Source of the DNA: Chamaelirium japonicum
Taxonomy: Eukaryota > Streptophyta > Magnoliopsida > Liliales > Melanthiaceae
Length of the DNA: 64,000 bases
Assembly (NCBI GenBank): GCA_947650365.1
Contig: OX393549.1
Span: 98,142,016 to 98,206,015, forward strand
Reading direction: 5' to 3'
The notes below the pieces were generated by a model. That model saw only the letters and a list, made by a program, of their open reading frames with translations, was not told the DNA's origin and ran no database searches. Shown here in pieces: positions 23,960-33,142 of the stretch (position 1 is the first letter of the stretch; each line of letters opens with the position of its first letter). The position numbers and the translations under genes were made by a program.

Positions 23960-25720
23960 ACGTGACGACATCAGACTGGTGGATGACGAACCGACAGACA
24001 GACGAATCGACAGGCCAGACGAAACGACGGGAAAGATGAACCGCCAACTCCACCTTACCTGATCGACAGGCAAATGATCGAGTGAAGTTTTAAAAGATCG
24101 CCCAAAAAGGCTTTACCCAATCGACAGGCAGACGATCGGGTGAATTTCCAAAGGATCGGGCAAAAAACATAGTTTTTTACCCGATCGCCCCAAGCTCTAT
24201 CGGTTGAAAATATTCGATCGGTCAAATTTATCTGATCGATCAAATTTGACCGATCACCCAAAAAGACTTTACCCAATCGACAGACAGACGATCGGGTAAA
24301 TTTCCAAAGGATCAGGCAAAAAACATAGTTTTTTATCCGATCGCCTCAAGCTCCACTGGTTGAAAATATCCGATTGGTCAAATTTATCCGATCGTCCAAA
24401 TTTGACCGATCGGCTAAAAAGAGTTCACCCAATTGACAGGCAGACGATCGGGTGTATTTCCAAAGGATCGGGCAAAAAGTATAGTTTTTTACTCGATCGC
24501 CCCAAGCTCTACCGGTTGAAAATATCCGATTGGTCAAATTTGACCGATCGGCTAAAAAGACTTCACCCAATCGATAGGCAGTCGATCTAGTGAATTTCTA
24601 AAGATTCGGACAAAAAATATAGTTTTTTACCCGATCACCCCAAGCTCCACCAGTTGAAAATATCCGATTGGTCAAATTTATTCGATCGGCCAAATTTGAT
24701 TGATCGGTAAAAAAGATTTCGCCCAATCGACAGACAAACGATTGAGTGAATTTCCAAAGGATCGGGCAAAAAACATAGTTTTTTACTCGATCGCCCCAAG
24801 CTACACCGGTTGAAAATATCCGATCGGTTAAATTTATCTGATCGGCTAAATTTGACCGATCAGCCAAAATGACTTCACTCAATCGATAGACAGACGATCG
24901 GGTGAATTTCCAAAGAATCGGACAAAAAATATAGTTTTTTACCCGATCACCCCAAGCTCCACCGTTTGAAAATATCCGATCGGTCAAATTTATCCTATCG
25001 ACCAAAATTGACCGATCGGCCAAAAAAACTTCACCCAATCGACAGACAGACAATTGGGTAAATTTTCAAAGGATCGGGCAAAAAACATAGTTTTTTACCA
25101 GATTGCCCCAAGCTCCACCGGTTGATAATATTCGACCGGTCAAATTTATCCGATCGGTCAAATTTGACCGATCAATTTAAAAAACTTCACCTAATTGACA
25201 AGAAGACGATCGGGTGAATTACCAAAGGATCTGGCAAAAAACTTTGTTTTGTGTCCGATTGTCCCAAGTCCCACCGGTTGAAAGTACCCGATCGGATAAT
25301 TTTGACCGATCGGTAGAATACACCTAATTGGTTGACTCTAACCGATCGGTCAAAGACTTCATCCGATCGACAGGCAGACGATCGGGTGAATTTCCAAAGG
25401 ATCGGGTGAAAAACTTTGTTGTTTGCCCGATCGCCCCAAGTCCAACCGGTTGACAACATCTGATCGGACAATTTTGACCGATCGATAAAAGATACCCAAT
25501 TGGACAAATTTGACTGATCGATCGATGAATTCACTCGATCGACAGGCAGGCGATTGGATAAATTTCGAAAGGATCTGGTTAAAAACCTAGCTTTTTGCCA
25601 GGTCGCCCAAAGTTCCACCGGTCGAAATCCAGCACTCGATCGACCGATATTGACCGATCGGTCACCAGCATCCGATCGATAAGTCTTGACTGATCAGTTG
25701 CTAGAGTCCAATCAGCTAGC
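23960..25720. repeat. Tandem array, ~155-bp unit, ~10 copies, CGATCGG-rich
   Basis: The block ATCGGGCAAAAAACATAG or a close variant recurs at about 24153, 24311, 24466, 24605, 24763, 24915, 25073, 25228, 25398 and 25572, with spacings of 139-174 bp. Other unit parts are ACTTCACCCAATCGACAGRC, CCCAAGCTCCACCGGTTGA and many short GACCGATCGG/CCGATCGGTC palindromes. The array lies between the antisense ORF and the polypurine tract of the Tat-type element. Confidence 0.92.
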
Positions 25721-25811
25721 AACGTTCGACAAGACCTCGATGACACCAAACCTTGGTAGGGGGTTTGGATTTTGCACCTGGATTCGTAGTCAGCCAGATC
25801 AGCCTCTAGCT

Positions 25812-25828
25812 AATTTGAAGGGGGTAAC
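25812..25828 (+). promoter_or_regulatory. Polypurine tract of the Tat-type element
   Basis: AATTTGAAGGGGGTAAC directly abuts the LTR start TGTGGGTGCAAATTT at 25829. The tract primes plus-strand DNA synthesis in LTR retrotransposons. Confidence 0.75.
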
Positions 25829-26390
25829 TGTGGGTGCAAATTTTACCCAACGCCCCACAATGAGACCCACCAGCCCTACCTTGGGGGTCCATAAAAACGA
25901 CAACGGGACCCACCAGCCTTGCCTGGGGGGTCCACAGAGACGACGACAGGATCCACTAGCACCACCTGGATCTAGACGATAGCTGTAGAAACCGCCCCGA
26001 TTTCTTTCCCAAAAACTCTATAAATAGCAGACCTGACGAGTATAAAAGATCGAATATCTGATTTCTAAATCAAACTTTCAAAAATCCAGAGCTCTGACAT
26101 TCCAATCTTTCGATCTTCTTTTCGAAGAGAAACTAGTGACACTCGGCATGTCGAGGTCAGTTTAGTTCAAGTGTTAGTGAATTCAGGTTGCTCCTTATAG
26201 CACAGAGACGTAGGCTTTGGCTGAAATCCGAGATCACATCTTGTGTCAATCTATGATCTCTCTTCTACTTCGAAGTTTAAATTCAAAGGCACCAATACTC
26301 AACATCCGAACCAACGAACTAGACAAACGTTTGATCTGACTTTCGACTTGACTCGATTGACTGGTTAGGTGGAGTCTTCGGGTCAGCACA
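25829..26390 (+). repeat. 3' LTR of the Tat-type element
   Basis: It begins TGTGGG after the polypurine tract and can be closed at TCAGCACA near 26390, giving TGTG...CACA ends. It contains CTATAAATAG at 26018-26027 as promoter TATA element. The right end is tentative because the 5' LTR is not in the window. The first 40 bp recur as an isolated fragment at 44558-44598. Confidence 0.65.
26018..26027 (+). promoter_or_regulatory. TATA box within the Tat-type LTR
   Basis: CTATAAATAG lies inside the LTR, at the place expected for the Pol II promoter of a gypsy LTR. Confidence 0.6.
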
Positions 26391-26459
26391 AAGATCATCC
26401 CCTACATGCAGTAACCTCATGAATGAGGACTCGAGGAAAATACTACTATGTCAAAGGGA

Positions 26460-27030
26460 CGCAACAATCAGCTACTATAAGCTCAGGGCGGGCTGGGAGC
26501 ACCGGCTGCGGACCACCTCTTCCGCATGCGAGCTGATCGCATTCGGTCAGGGTAAGCTCCGGGCGGGCTGTGAGCATCGGCCGTGGGCGACCTCTTCCGC
26601 ATGCGAGCTGATCGCATGCGATCAGGGTAAGCTCCGGGCGGGCTGGGAACACTGACCGCGGGTGAAATCTTCTGCGTGCGAGCTGATTGCATGCGGTCAG
26701 GGTAATTCCGGGCGGGCTAGTAGCGATGGTCAGGATGAGCTTCGGGTGAGCCGTGGGCATCGGCCTGGGCTACCTCTTCTAGCGTGCGAGCTGGTCGCAT
26801 GCGGTCGGGGTGATGCCCCAGGCGGGCTATGGCCGCAAGCCTTGGGCGGCCTCTCCAGCGTGCGATCTGATCGGGGCGGTCAGGGCGAGCCATGGGCACC
26901 GACCCGAGCTACCTCTTCTCGCGTGCGAGCTGGTCACATAAGGTCGGGGTGATGCCCCAGGTGGGCTACGGGCGCAAACCTCGGGCGGCCTCTCCAGCGT
27001 GCGATCTGATCGGGGCAGTCAGGGCGAGCT
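26460..27030. repeat. G/C-rich tandem repeats (about 82-bp and 175-bp units)
   Basis: Three units of about 82 bp (around GCATGCGAGCTGATCGCATG and AAGCTCCGGGCGGGCTG) are followed by two units of about 175 bp (GGTGATGCCCCAGG...GCCTCTCCAGCGTGCGATCTG). The open frames on both strands are repeats of the same short peptide and are not convincing genes. The host of the repeat is unknown. Confidence 0.85.
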
Positions 27031-27384
27031 ACCTGGAAATGTTCTTTAAACTTCAAGACCTGTTTTGGTCACAAGGCTGCTTGCCCAAAATCGGGTTTGA
27101 TCTCGAGTCTCGAGCTCCTTTTGAGGGGTGGTTTCTTCTTCGATCGGTCGTGGTCACCATAGGGTGTGCCCAAAGACAAGGGCGGTCTCCCCGGGGACTT
27201 CTGTCGTTTCATCATGCCCTTCCCTGCTGCTGCCACGTGATCGACGAGCCGATAATATTTTCCGGCACCATCAGCTTCCTCATGACGAACGACCTCCTGA
27301 AGCTGGTCAGAAATCTCCCGCAGCCTGGATCTCTCCGAATCGAGCAAGGGTCAGGATTCTGCCAATACTTCAAGGGCATCTATG

Positions 27385-27392
27385 GCTCCAAT
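27385..27392. repeat. 8-bp target duplication of hAT-like element (left copy)
   Basis: GCTCCAAT here is exactly repeated at 28089-28096 on the other side of the element. Confidence 0.9.
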
Positions 27393-28088
27393 TAGAGGTG
27401 TTCATCGGTTCGGGTTGACCCGCCAAACCGAACCGAACAGGTCTATTTGGTTCGGTTTGGATTGGGTATTTTTGACCGTTCGGTTTGGTTCGGTTCCAAA
27501 AAAAACAACCCGTTATGGTCGGTTCGGTTCTGGGTTGTGAGTTTTTTAACCCGAACCAACCCAACCCAAACCATTGGTACTATAACCTCAGTAGTTACTA
27601 CTATACAATGTATAGTTTCACTAATATTGTATATTACATGGTGGTGATCCCAATTACCACCATTCGGTGAATTCAAAACTTTCAAGTGTTCAACGGTGTG
27701 ATGAAACTGAAAAGTGAAGGATGTTACCCACATAATTCCTAGCAACCCCAAATCCCAACTTATGAAATATCTCAAAGTGAAAAATTAATAGTGTTACTAG
27801 TAATTCTCTGGGGACAAATAGCAGTACCCAAAGTTAAAGGATTAAAAATGAAATCTGAACCAGCTCAGCGGCTCAACCATTCACGCCTCATGGTGTGATG
27901 ACGAGCGATTTGAAAGACCAGCCGAACCGAACCGAAAGGAACCAACCCGAACTTTTTCCGGTTTGGTTTGGTTCGGTTTTTACCAAGGAATGGTTTGATT
28001 TGGTTCCATTTTCTAGAGAACCGATCAACTTCGGTTCGGTTCCAAATTTATCAAAAAACTGAACCAACCCGAACCATGAACACCCCTA
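27393..28088. mobile_element. Non-autonomous hAT-like element, 696 bp
   Basis: The ends are TAGAGGTGTTCATCGGTTCG and its inverse (AACCATGAACACCCCTA), giving terminal inverted repeats of the TAGRGGTGTTCAT type. Subterminal regions are dense in AACCGAACCGAA/GGTTCGGTTTGG. Perfect 8-bp duplications (GCTCCAAT) flank it, the length used by hAT transposases. No transposase is encoded, so it depends on a hAT source elsewhere (inference). Confidence 0.9.
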
Positions 28089-28213
28089 GCTCCAATCAAC
28101 CTCACTTCTCTTTCCGAATGCGCAAAATGTTTTGAGTTTAGCTTGAGGGAGATAGGGAGTCTCAACCCACCAATAGCTACCAAATCATCGAAGTCAGGGT
28201 GAAACGTCCACAT

Positions 28214-28812
28214 AAACTCGAACCTGAATCAAACATGCATATATCCAGCAATTGGTGCAATGTGTGTGGAATCGAACATGTAAAATTTTGATGAACTACT
28301 TCTATAATCGGTGGCTACGACCGGTTTATAGCGTTGAGCCACTTTTTTTTTCTATCATCTTGAATAAACTGAGGGACAACCGAGGACAACCCATGTGGAG
28401 ATACCAGCTGGCATGCCACACCATAGGCCGCCGTTGCCGACAACCACCACCTCGCCGCCGACCATCGTCCACCCACGCTGCCTCATCAGCCACCACCCAT
28501 CGCCCGTCACCTGGGCAGGCGTCGTGTGGTGGCTGGCGGGGCGGGCGGTGGTTGGCAGCGACATCAGTGCTCGTCAGTGACGATAGGCCGACGGCGGCCG
28601 GTGGTGGTGCCATTCCCCTAGGATTCATCCCATGGCCCGTGGTGTTTCTGGGATTCATCCCATGGCCCGTAGTGTTTCTGGGATAAAAAATTGACAGTGG
28701 GTGCTAAATGCAAACACAATATTGCCCAGGGTTTAAATTATTGTTTACAAAAGAAAGTTGAGGGACCAACATAAAAATGTGGAGGGGCTTAGTTGACGGG
28801 AGGTTTTAAAAA
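28214..28812. other. Unassigned DNA with a small tandem duplication
   Basis: No gene is recognised. A C-rich triplet-like stretch at 28430-28570 gives open frames on both strands. At about 28619-28681 a ~31-bp unit containing GGATTCATCCCATGGCCCGT occurs twice in tandem. Confidence 0.5.
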
Positions 28813-29923
28813 GGGAAATATTATTCATACCCCATAAATCTGTAATTAGCCCCCATTTCCAACAAACTTGAATGCACCCCATTTTTTTTTTTCATACCCC
28901 ATTCCTATCCCAAAAATACCCTTCCCTCTTACACCCCACCTTCAATACACCCCAGTTAAATGGCCCACCCCAACTTGATTATACCCCAATCAAACACATA
29001 CCCCCTTAAATATACCCCAATTATATGCACTCTTGAATACACCCCACTCTTAAATAAACCCCATGCAGTTGGCTGATACTTGAAGGCACAAGTAGAGCTG
29101 CAACTTGGGCGAGCCAACCTGAACCCAACCCGAGTCCAACCCGAACCCAACCCGAATTTGGGCGGGCTAATCCGAGCCCAACCCGAATTATTTCTCCTCG
29201 ACCCGACAGGACCCAACACGAAGTTAGCGGGTTTGGGTCAAGGCTAAACGGGTTCGGGTCGTAAATGGGTCGACACGATAGACCCGTTTATTAAACGGGT
29301 CGGGTCCGGGTTTAGGGTCTGGACACGGTAGACCCAGGAAGACCCGTTTAGTATTCAATAGGTCATGTCGGGTCGGGTCGGGTCTACCAGCAATCCGATA
29401 CTATAATATATAAAACCAGTGGGTCTTTCGGGTCAGGTCGGGTCAAGTCAGATTGGGTCGGATCGGGTCAACTGAATAGATCCGGGTGGTAAACGGGTCT
29501 TATCGGGTCTTATCGTGTCTACCTGTTTATTAGCGAGTCGGGTACGGGTTTAGGATCTAGACACGATTAGTTAAACGGGTCGGGTCCGGGTCTAGGGGTT
29601 TTGGACACGACACGAAACTAGACACGACACGAACCCGACACGACTCATTGCCACCCCTAGCTGCAACTTGGGCGGGCCAACGCGAACCCAACCCAACTTT
29701 GGGCGGGTTAATCCGAACCCACCCCGCACAACCCGACGGGTTGGGCGTGGGCTAAGTTTAAACGAACATTGACTTGGATTGTGGTACAAAAGACGCTGAG
29801 CAGGGGCTTTGGGGTATAAAAAAAGGGCATTGTTGGTATTAAAGGATTGTTGAGTAAGTTATTGAGAAACGCTAGGGATACGGGAGCTAATTACAGATTT
29901 TTGGGGTATGAATAAAATTTCCC
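28813..29923. mobile_element. Long-TIR non-autonomous DNA transposon, ~1.1 kb
   Basis: The left end starts GGGAAATATTATTCATACC; the right end inverted reads GGGAAATTTTATTCATACC. The similarity continues for about 40 bp through ATCTGTAATTAGC. TTTAAAAA flanks both sides (28805-28812 and 29924-29931), consistent with an 8-bp target duplication, though A/T-richness weakens that. It has no transposase. A block of GGGTC/GACCC-rich hAT-like sequence is nested in it. Confidence 0.7.
29093..29770. mobile_element. Nested GGGTC/ACCCG-rich hAT-like remnants
   Basis: The segment begins TAGAGCTGCAACTTGGGCG, and AGCTGCAACTTGGGCGGGCC recurs at about 29660 directly after CCACCCCTA. The part at about 29200-29660 matches the complete element at 46079-46510 (CCGACACGAAGTTAGC, GACACGATAGACCCGTTTA, ACACGACACGAACCCGA). 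The simplest picture is two related hAT-like elements, one inside the other. Exact boundaries cannot be fixed by eye. Confidence 0.6.
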
Positions 29924-29959
29924 TTTAAAAATTTGCCCTCATCTATATCTATATCTATA

Positions 29960-30135
29960 TCTATATATATACTAAAATGGAAGACACTCTCCCGTGTTGT
30001 GATACGTGGATGTCTTTTAAAGAGCTAGGATTCTTCTTCTGTGTGTGAACACGGCTCTCTTTTAAATCTATTTAAAAGTTATCATAAAGATGATAAATTT
30101 TCATTCAATGGCATTTAATGATCATTTTATATTAA

Positions 30136-30170
<35 letters not shown>

Positions 30171-30285
30171 AACAAGTGAATTACAATCACTTCAGATTTC
30201 ACACTTCTTCGAATAGTTGCAATGCCGTCTTTTGCCAAATGGCGTGCATCAAGCACATTCGGGTATTGCCCGGGTTTCTTACTAG
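29960..30285 (+). mobile_element. Helitron-like non-autonomous element, copy 1
   Basis: It begins TCTATATATATACTAAAATG and ends GGGTTTCTTACTAG followed by T. These are the TC...CTAG ends of plant Helitrons, preceded by a GC-rich stretch (TTGCCCGGG). The interior shares GTTGTGAYACGTGGA and GAGCTARRATTCTTCTTC with copy 2. A (CT)n run at 30136-30170 is internal. No Rep/helicase gene is present. Confidence 0.65.
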
Positions 30286-30575
30286 TATATACTAAAATGG
30301 AAACCTCTATCCCGTGTTGTGACACGTGGACATCTTTTAAAGAGCTAAAATTCTTCTTCCGTGTGTGAACGTGACTCTTTTAAATAAAATTAAAAACCTA
30401 CTATAAAGATGATAAATTTTCATTCAATGACATTTAATGGTCATTTGATGTTAATCTCTATCTTTTTCTCTAACAAGTGAATCACACTCACTTCAGATTT
30501 GACACTTCTTCGAACAGTTGTGATGTCGTCTTTACCAAATGGCATGCATCGGACATTGCCCGGGTTTCTTACTAG
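30286..30575 (+). mobile_element. Helitron-like non-autonomous element, copy 2
   Basis: It starts at the base after the CTAG of copy 1 (TATATACTAAAATGG) and ends TTGCCCGGGTTTCTTACTAG. The two copies agree along their length except that the (CT)n run is shorter here. Head-to-tail copies are a known product of Helitron replication or insertion into an existing terminus. Confidence 0.65.
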
Positions 30576-31925
30576 TTATTATTTTGATAGTGATGGATGA
30601 GCTATCGGTTGACAATTAATTTGGCCCTTTCTAACAAATTTGGGTTGGTCGGTTCGCCTTAAATGGGGCCAACCGGGAAGTGGGATTTGTCCACCCATAT
30701 TAAAAGTGGATAGACACGTTCTCTGACATTAGATAACAGATGATCCATAGTTTCGCTATGAGAGCAATTTTACTACCCGATTGATTCCCTACATTTGCTT
30801 ACGGCCTAACTGTGGTCTGCTATGTCGTCCAAAAGAAAGAATGGGAACTACACTTGCTATCGGACTGCACTTGTCCATTATGCCCACCGGTCTCTCGGGT
30901 TGCCTCTGTGTCGTGTATAATCGTTGTGCGTTAGTAACGGTCGTGCCTACTTGGCATGACAGTTGTAAATTACCTATCTACAGCTGTAAATGAGTTGTCG
31001 GTTCTTGATCCGCTGGTTACAATAGTTATCCTTGTAACTACCTCATAATGCAAAATGTGCTAATTCTTTATGACGCCATCTCAACCGAGTAAAAATTATG
31101 TTCTTTATACCTCGGATTAATGAGTACCGAGGAGGGATCCTAAATCTATTTTAATATTAGAATATGGAAACCATGCTGAAGGTCAAAGAACTGCTCTATA
31201 TGCAGACACTTGAAAGGGGCAATACCATCGACCATTAAGGCCCCTTCCCCATGTCCATGCCATATAAGTTCTCCTTTCAAAAATGTATTAGGCAGGCTTC
31301 TAGCATAGACTAAACTTTGCCAGGTCCACAAGATCTGACCCATCTGAACAATGAAGGTGGCAGAGGCTATTTTCCGGAGGTAGCGCCCAACTACCATCTG
31401 ATCCTTTTAGTCGAGGCTACCCTTGGCCTTAAAGGTATCATTGTGTTATGCCAACTGAACCTTCTAGCTTCGTTATCGGCTGAGCCTGTTATCGTTCTCT
31501 ATTGACCGGATTTTGACTATCACGAGGTAACGATACGTGGGATGTGATTTCCAGGCATCTACATTGGGTATGCCCCTTCTTATATAGAGGGGCTACTAGA
31601 AACTTTGCTTGCACTCCAAGCAACATGAATTGTACCATGTAGGACTCCTCTGCGTAAAGACAGAAAAAAATGGGGTCTCCCGGTCCCATCTCTATCCGCT
31701 CCTGTGCGCTTGACCGATCGGGACCTATAGTCAGACCGATCGGTCAGATCCGACCTATAGGCAAGTTGGTTGGGCTAACCTCATCGACTAGACACAACAT
31801 CGATCTTGGACGCAACTAGTAAGTTTTATACCCACAATAGTTCAACACCTCTTGTAAAAGCCGACTGAAAGGCCATCATTGAACCAATAGAAAAAAGCCA
31901 ATGGGTTTTAGCACTTTGTTTCCAA
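30576..31925. other. Unassigned DNA
   Basis: No gene, RNA or clear repeat is recognised. A minus-strand open frame at 31397-31146 has a protein-like mix of residues but no known motif. Near 31711-31747 there is a CCGATCGGTCAGA stretch reminiscent of the 24-25.7 kb array. Old retrotransposon sequence is likely but unproven. Confidence 0.4.
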
Positions 31926-32194
31926 TAAATTTCATCATGCGTCAACACCGCTTCATGCATAATCAATAAATATTTTTTTCTAACACTCAAAAAAAAAAAT
32001 TTTTTTTTTTTCTTCCGCGATGGATTCCCTTGAAGGTGGTAGAGCTTGGACTTTGGTCAGTTACATCTTAACCGCACTGCATGCATTAGACCAAAGCCCT
32101 CGAAAGAACTCACAGATTCAGTTCCCAAGCATTTTGAACAACTTCTTGGAATTGAGGTTTCATTGTCCACATCTAATAGTATCTGATCTAATCT

Positions 32195-32460
32195 AATAGT
32201 ATAATATTAAAATGGACGACTCACGAGGAGCTTCCACCATGTGGCACGACATTAATTTATGAAGAAAACTTTTGATCGTTCGTTGTCTTTTTCAATTCGT
32301 TTAAAGACAAAAAATTGCACAATCATGTGTGAACGCAGCTCCATCCCATCATAAATACGATCGGACCACCTTCCGTTCCTCATTTTCACAACCGTTCAAA
32401 AAGTGGTTGAGAACATTATTACCTTTGTCCCTATGTAAATGTGATTAAACCACCTCCTGT
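32195..32460 (+). mobile_element. Helitron-like 5' segment, truncated (left duplicate)
   Basis: TCTAATAGTATAATATTAAA is followed by ATGG, CACGAGGAGCTTCCACCATG and GTGGCACGACATTAATTTAT. The style resembles the TC-start of the Helitron-like copies at 29960-30575 (TATA..ACTAAAATGG, then an ACGTGG-like block). The CTAG terminus is not found before the poly(T) at 32462. The same segment is duplicated at 44830-45095. Confidence 0.4.
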
Positions 32461-32899
32461 TCTTTTTTTTTTTTTTTCTGAAGGGTAAGTAAGATTTCAT
32501 TAGGAACCCATAAAGTATGGAGAAGGGAAATTACAAATCCAGAGTACACTGTGTGTGAGCAAGCAGTGAAAGGCTCCTAAGGAGCAAGACACACAGCTTT
32601 GCACAGACAGCTTAACACCTATCTAACAAAAAGGCCTCACCAGAATAAAATCTCAAACATGCGAGCATCACAAAACATACACTACACATGGACTAGATTG
32701 GGGGTTGATCACTTCCTCACCCCACTTCTAGTTGTACGATCGCATCCCATGTTGACTTGAGTTGCTTAATTTGATTGGCTAGGAATCGATCGATAAGGTC
32801 TTGATGCAACTGGAAGAAGTGCAAAAGGGTATCTGGGGACTAATTCCGGTTCTTGATTGCTATCGAGCGGAGCCAATCCGCTCCCTCGTGCATTGGGCC
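32461..32899 (-). pseudogene. Retroposed fragment of unknown origin, 3' part (left duplicate)
   Basis: The minus strand ends in a poly(A), seen as T's at 32462-32478. Upstream it has coding-like sequence, most legible in the right duplicate (45668-45399): MGDNSIVFDRNYLVGIP, then AITAIMKDFGDKIF, then HFFQLHQDLIDQFLAN. The copia element splits this copy; the 5' part is at 38404-38715. The poly(A) end suggests a LINE 3' fragment or a retroposed transcript. I do not recognise the protein. Confidence 0.45.
32895..32899. repeat. Target-site duplication of the copia element (left)
   Basis: GGGCC precedes the LTR; GGTCC (38404-38408) follows the other LTR, one substitution away. The empty site in the right duplicate (about 45527) reads TTGGGCCTAACTCG, which confirms the 5-bp duplication. 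Confidence 0.85.
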
Positions 32900-32931
32900 T
32901 GTAACAATCCCTAGCATGAAGAGGAAGGAGA

Positions 32932-32986
<55 letters not shown>

Positions 32987-33129
32987 CTAGGGTTTTGGGA
33001 GAATGGATAAGACCATCTCATTAGGCCAAGGGCCAAATATATATGAAGATACAAGGGAAAGAACAAAAGGGTATCCTATACAGGTATCTACGGGTATCTG
33101 TATCTCAATGCTATACACTATCACTAATA
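32900..33129 (-). repeat. Copia 3' LTR (left on the map), 230 bp
   Basis: Plus-strand ends are TGTAACAATCCC and CACTATCACTAATA. It contains a (GA)n run at about 32937-32985. It matches the right LTR almost throughout; its outer right base pair (AATA instead of AACA) has mutated. Confidence 0.93.
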
Positions 33130-33141
33130 GCCCCTCTCAAA
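33130..33141 (-). promoter_or_regulatory. Copia polypurine tract
   Basis: On the minus strand TTGAGAGGGGC directly abuts the 3' LTR, as expected for the plus-strand primer. Confidence 0.75.
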
Positions 33142-33142
33142 C

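Larger units (their letters stand above)
7310..26390 (+). mobile_element. Tat-type Ty3/gypsy retrotransposon, 5'-truncated, split by a CACTA element
   Basis: From left to right: decayed protease-RT-RNase H-second RNase H-integrase (7310-11160), short tandem repeats (11264-11535), an antisense coding region (11680-12477 and 21862-23798), a 10-unit repeat array (24050-25640), polypurine tract (25812-25828) and 3' LTR (25829 to about 26390). The double RNase H, antisense extra ORF and repeats between pol and the 3' LTR are hallmarks of the Tat clade. The 5' LTR, primer site and gag are missing. The CACTA insertion at 12478-21861 accounts for 9.4 kb of the length. Confidence 0.8.
27069..28213 (-). 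pseudogene. Unidentified coding fragment split by a hAT-like insertion
   Basis: Minus-strand coding sequence starts at ATG 28213 (MWTFHPDFDDLVAIGGLRLP, then LNSKHFAHSEREVRLIGA). It is interrupted at 28089 by the element 27393-28088 and continues from 27384 to 27069 (DSERSRLREISDQLQEVVRH, then YYRLVDHVAAAGKGMMKRQ). Leaving out the element and one 8-bp duplication keeps the frame; one internal TGA (27351-27353) remains. The segment has the amino-acid mix of a real protein, with a helical stretch. I do not recognise the family. It could be a host gene fragment or part of an unrecognised retroelement. Both 5' and 3' ends of the gene are undetermined. Confidence 0.45.

Noticed and set aside
26446..26952. 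Repetitive frames on both strands (CELIACGQGKLRAG-like, RMRSARMRKR-like)
   Set aside because: Every frame is kept open by the tandem repeat itself; the peptide repeats follow DNA unit length, without any domain.
28326..28658. Pro/His/Arg-rich frames over a GC-rich stretch on both strands
   Set aside because: Triplet-like composition keeps several frames open; no start context, domain or splice structure supports a gene.
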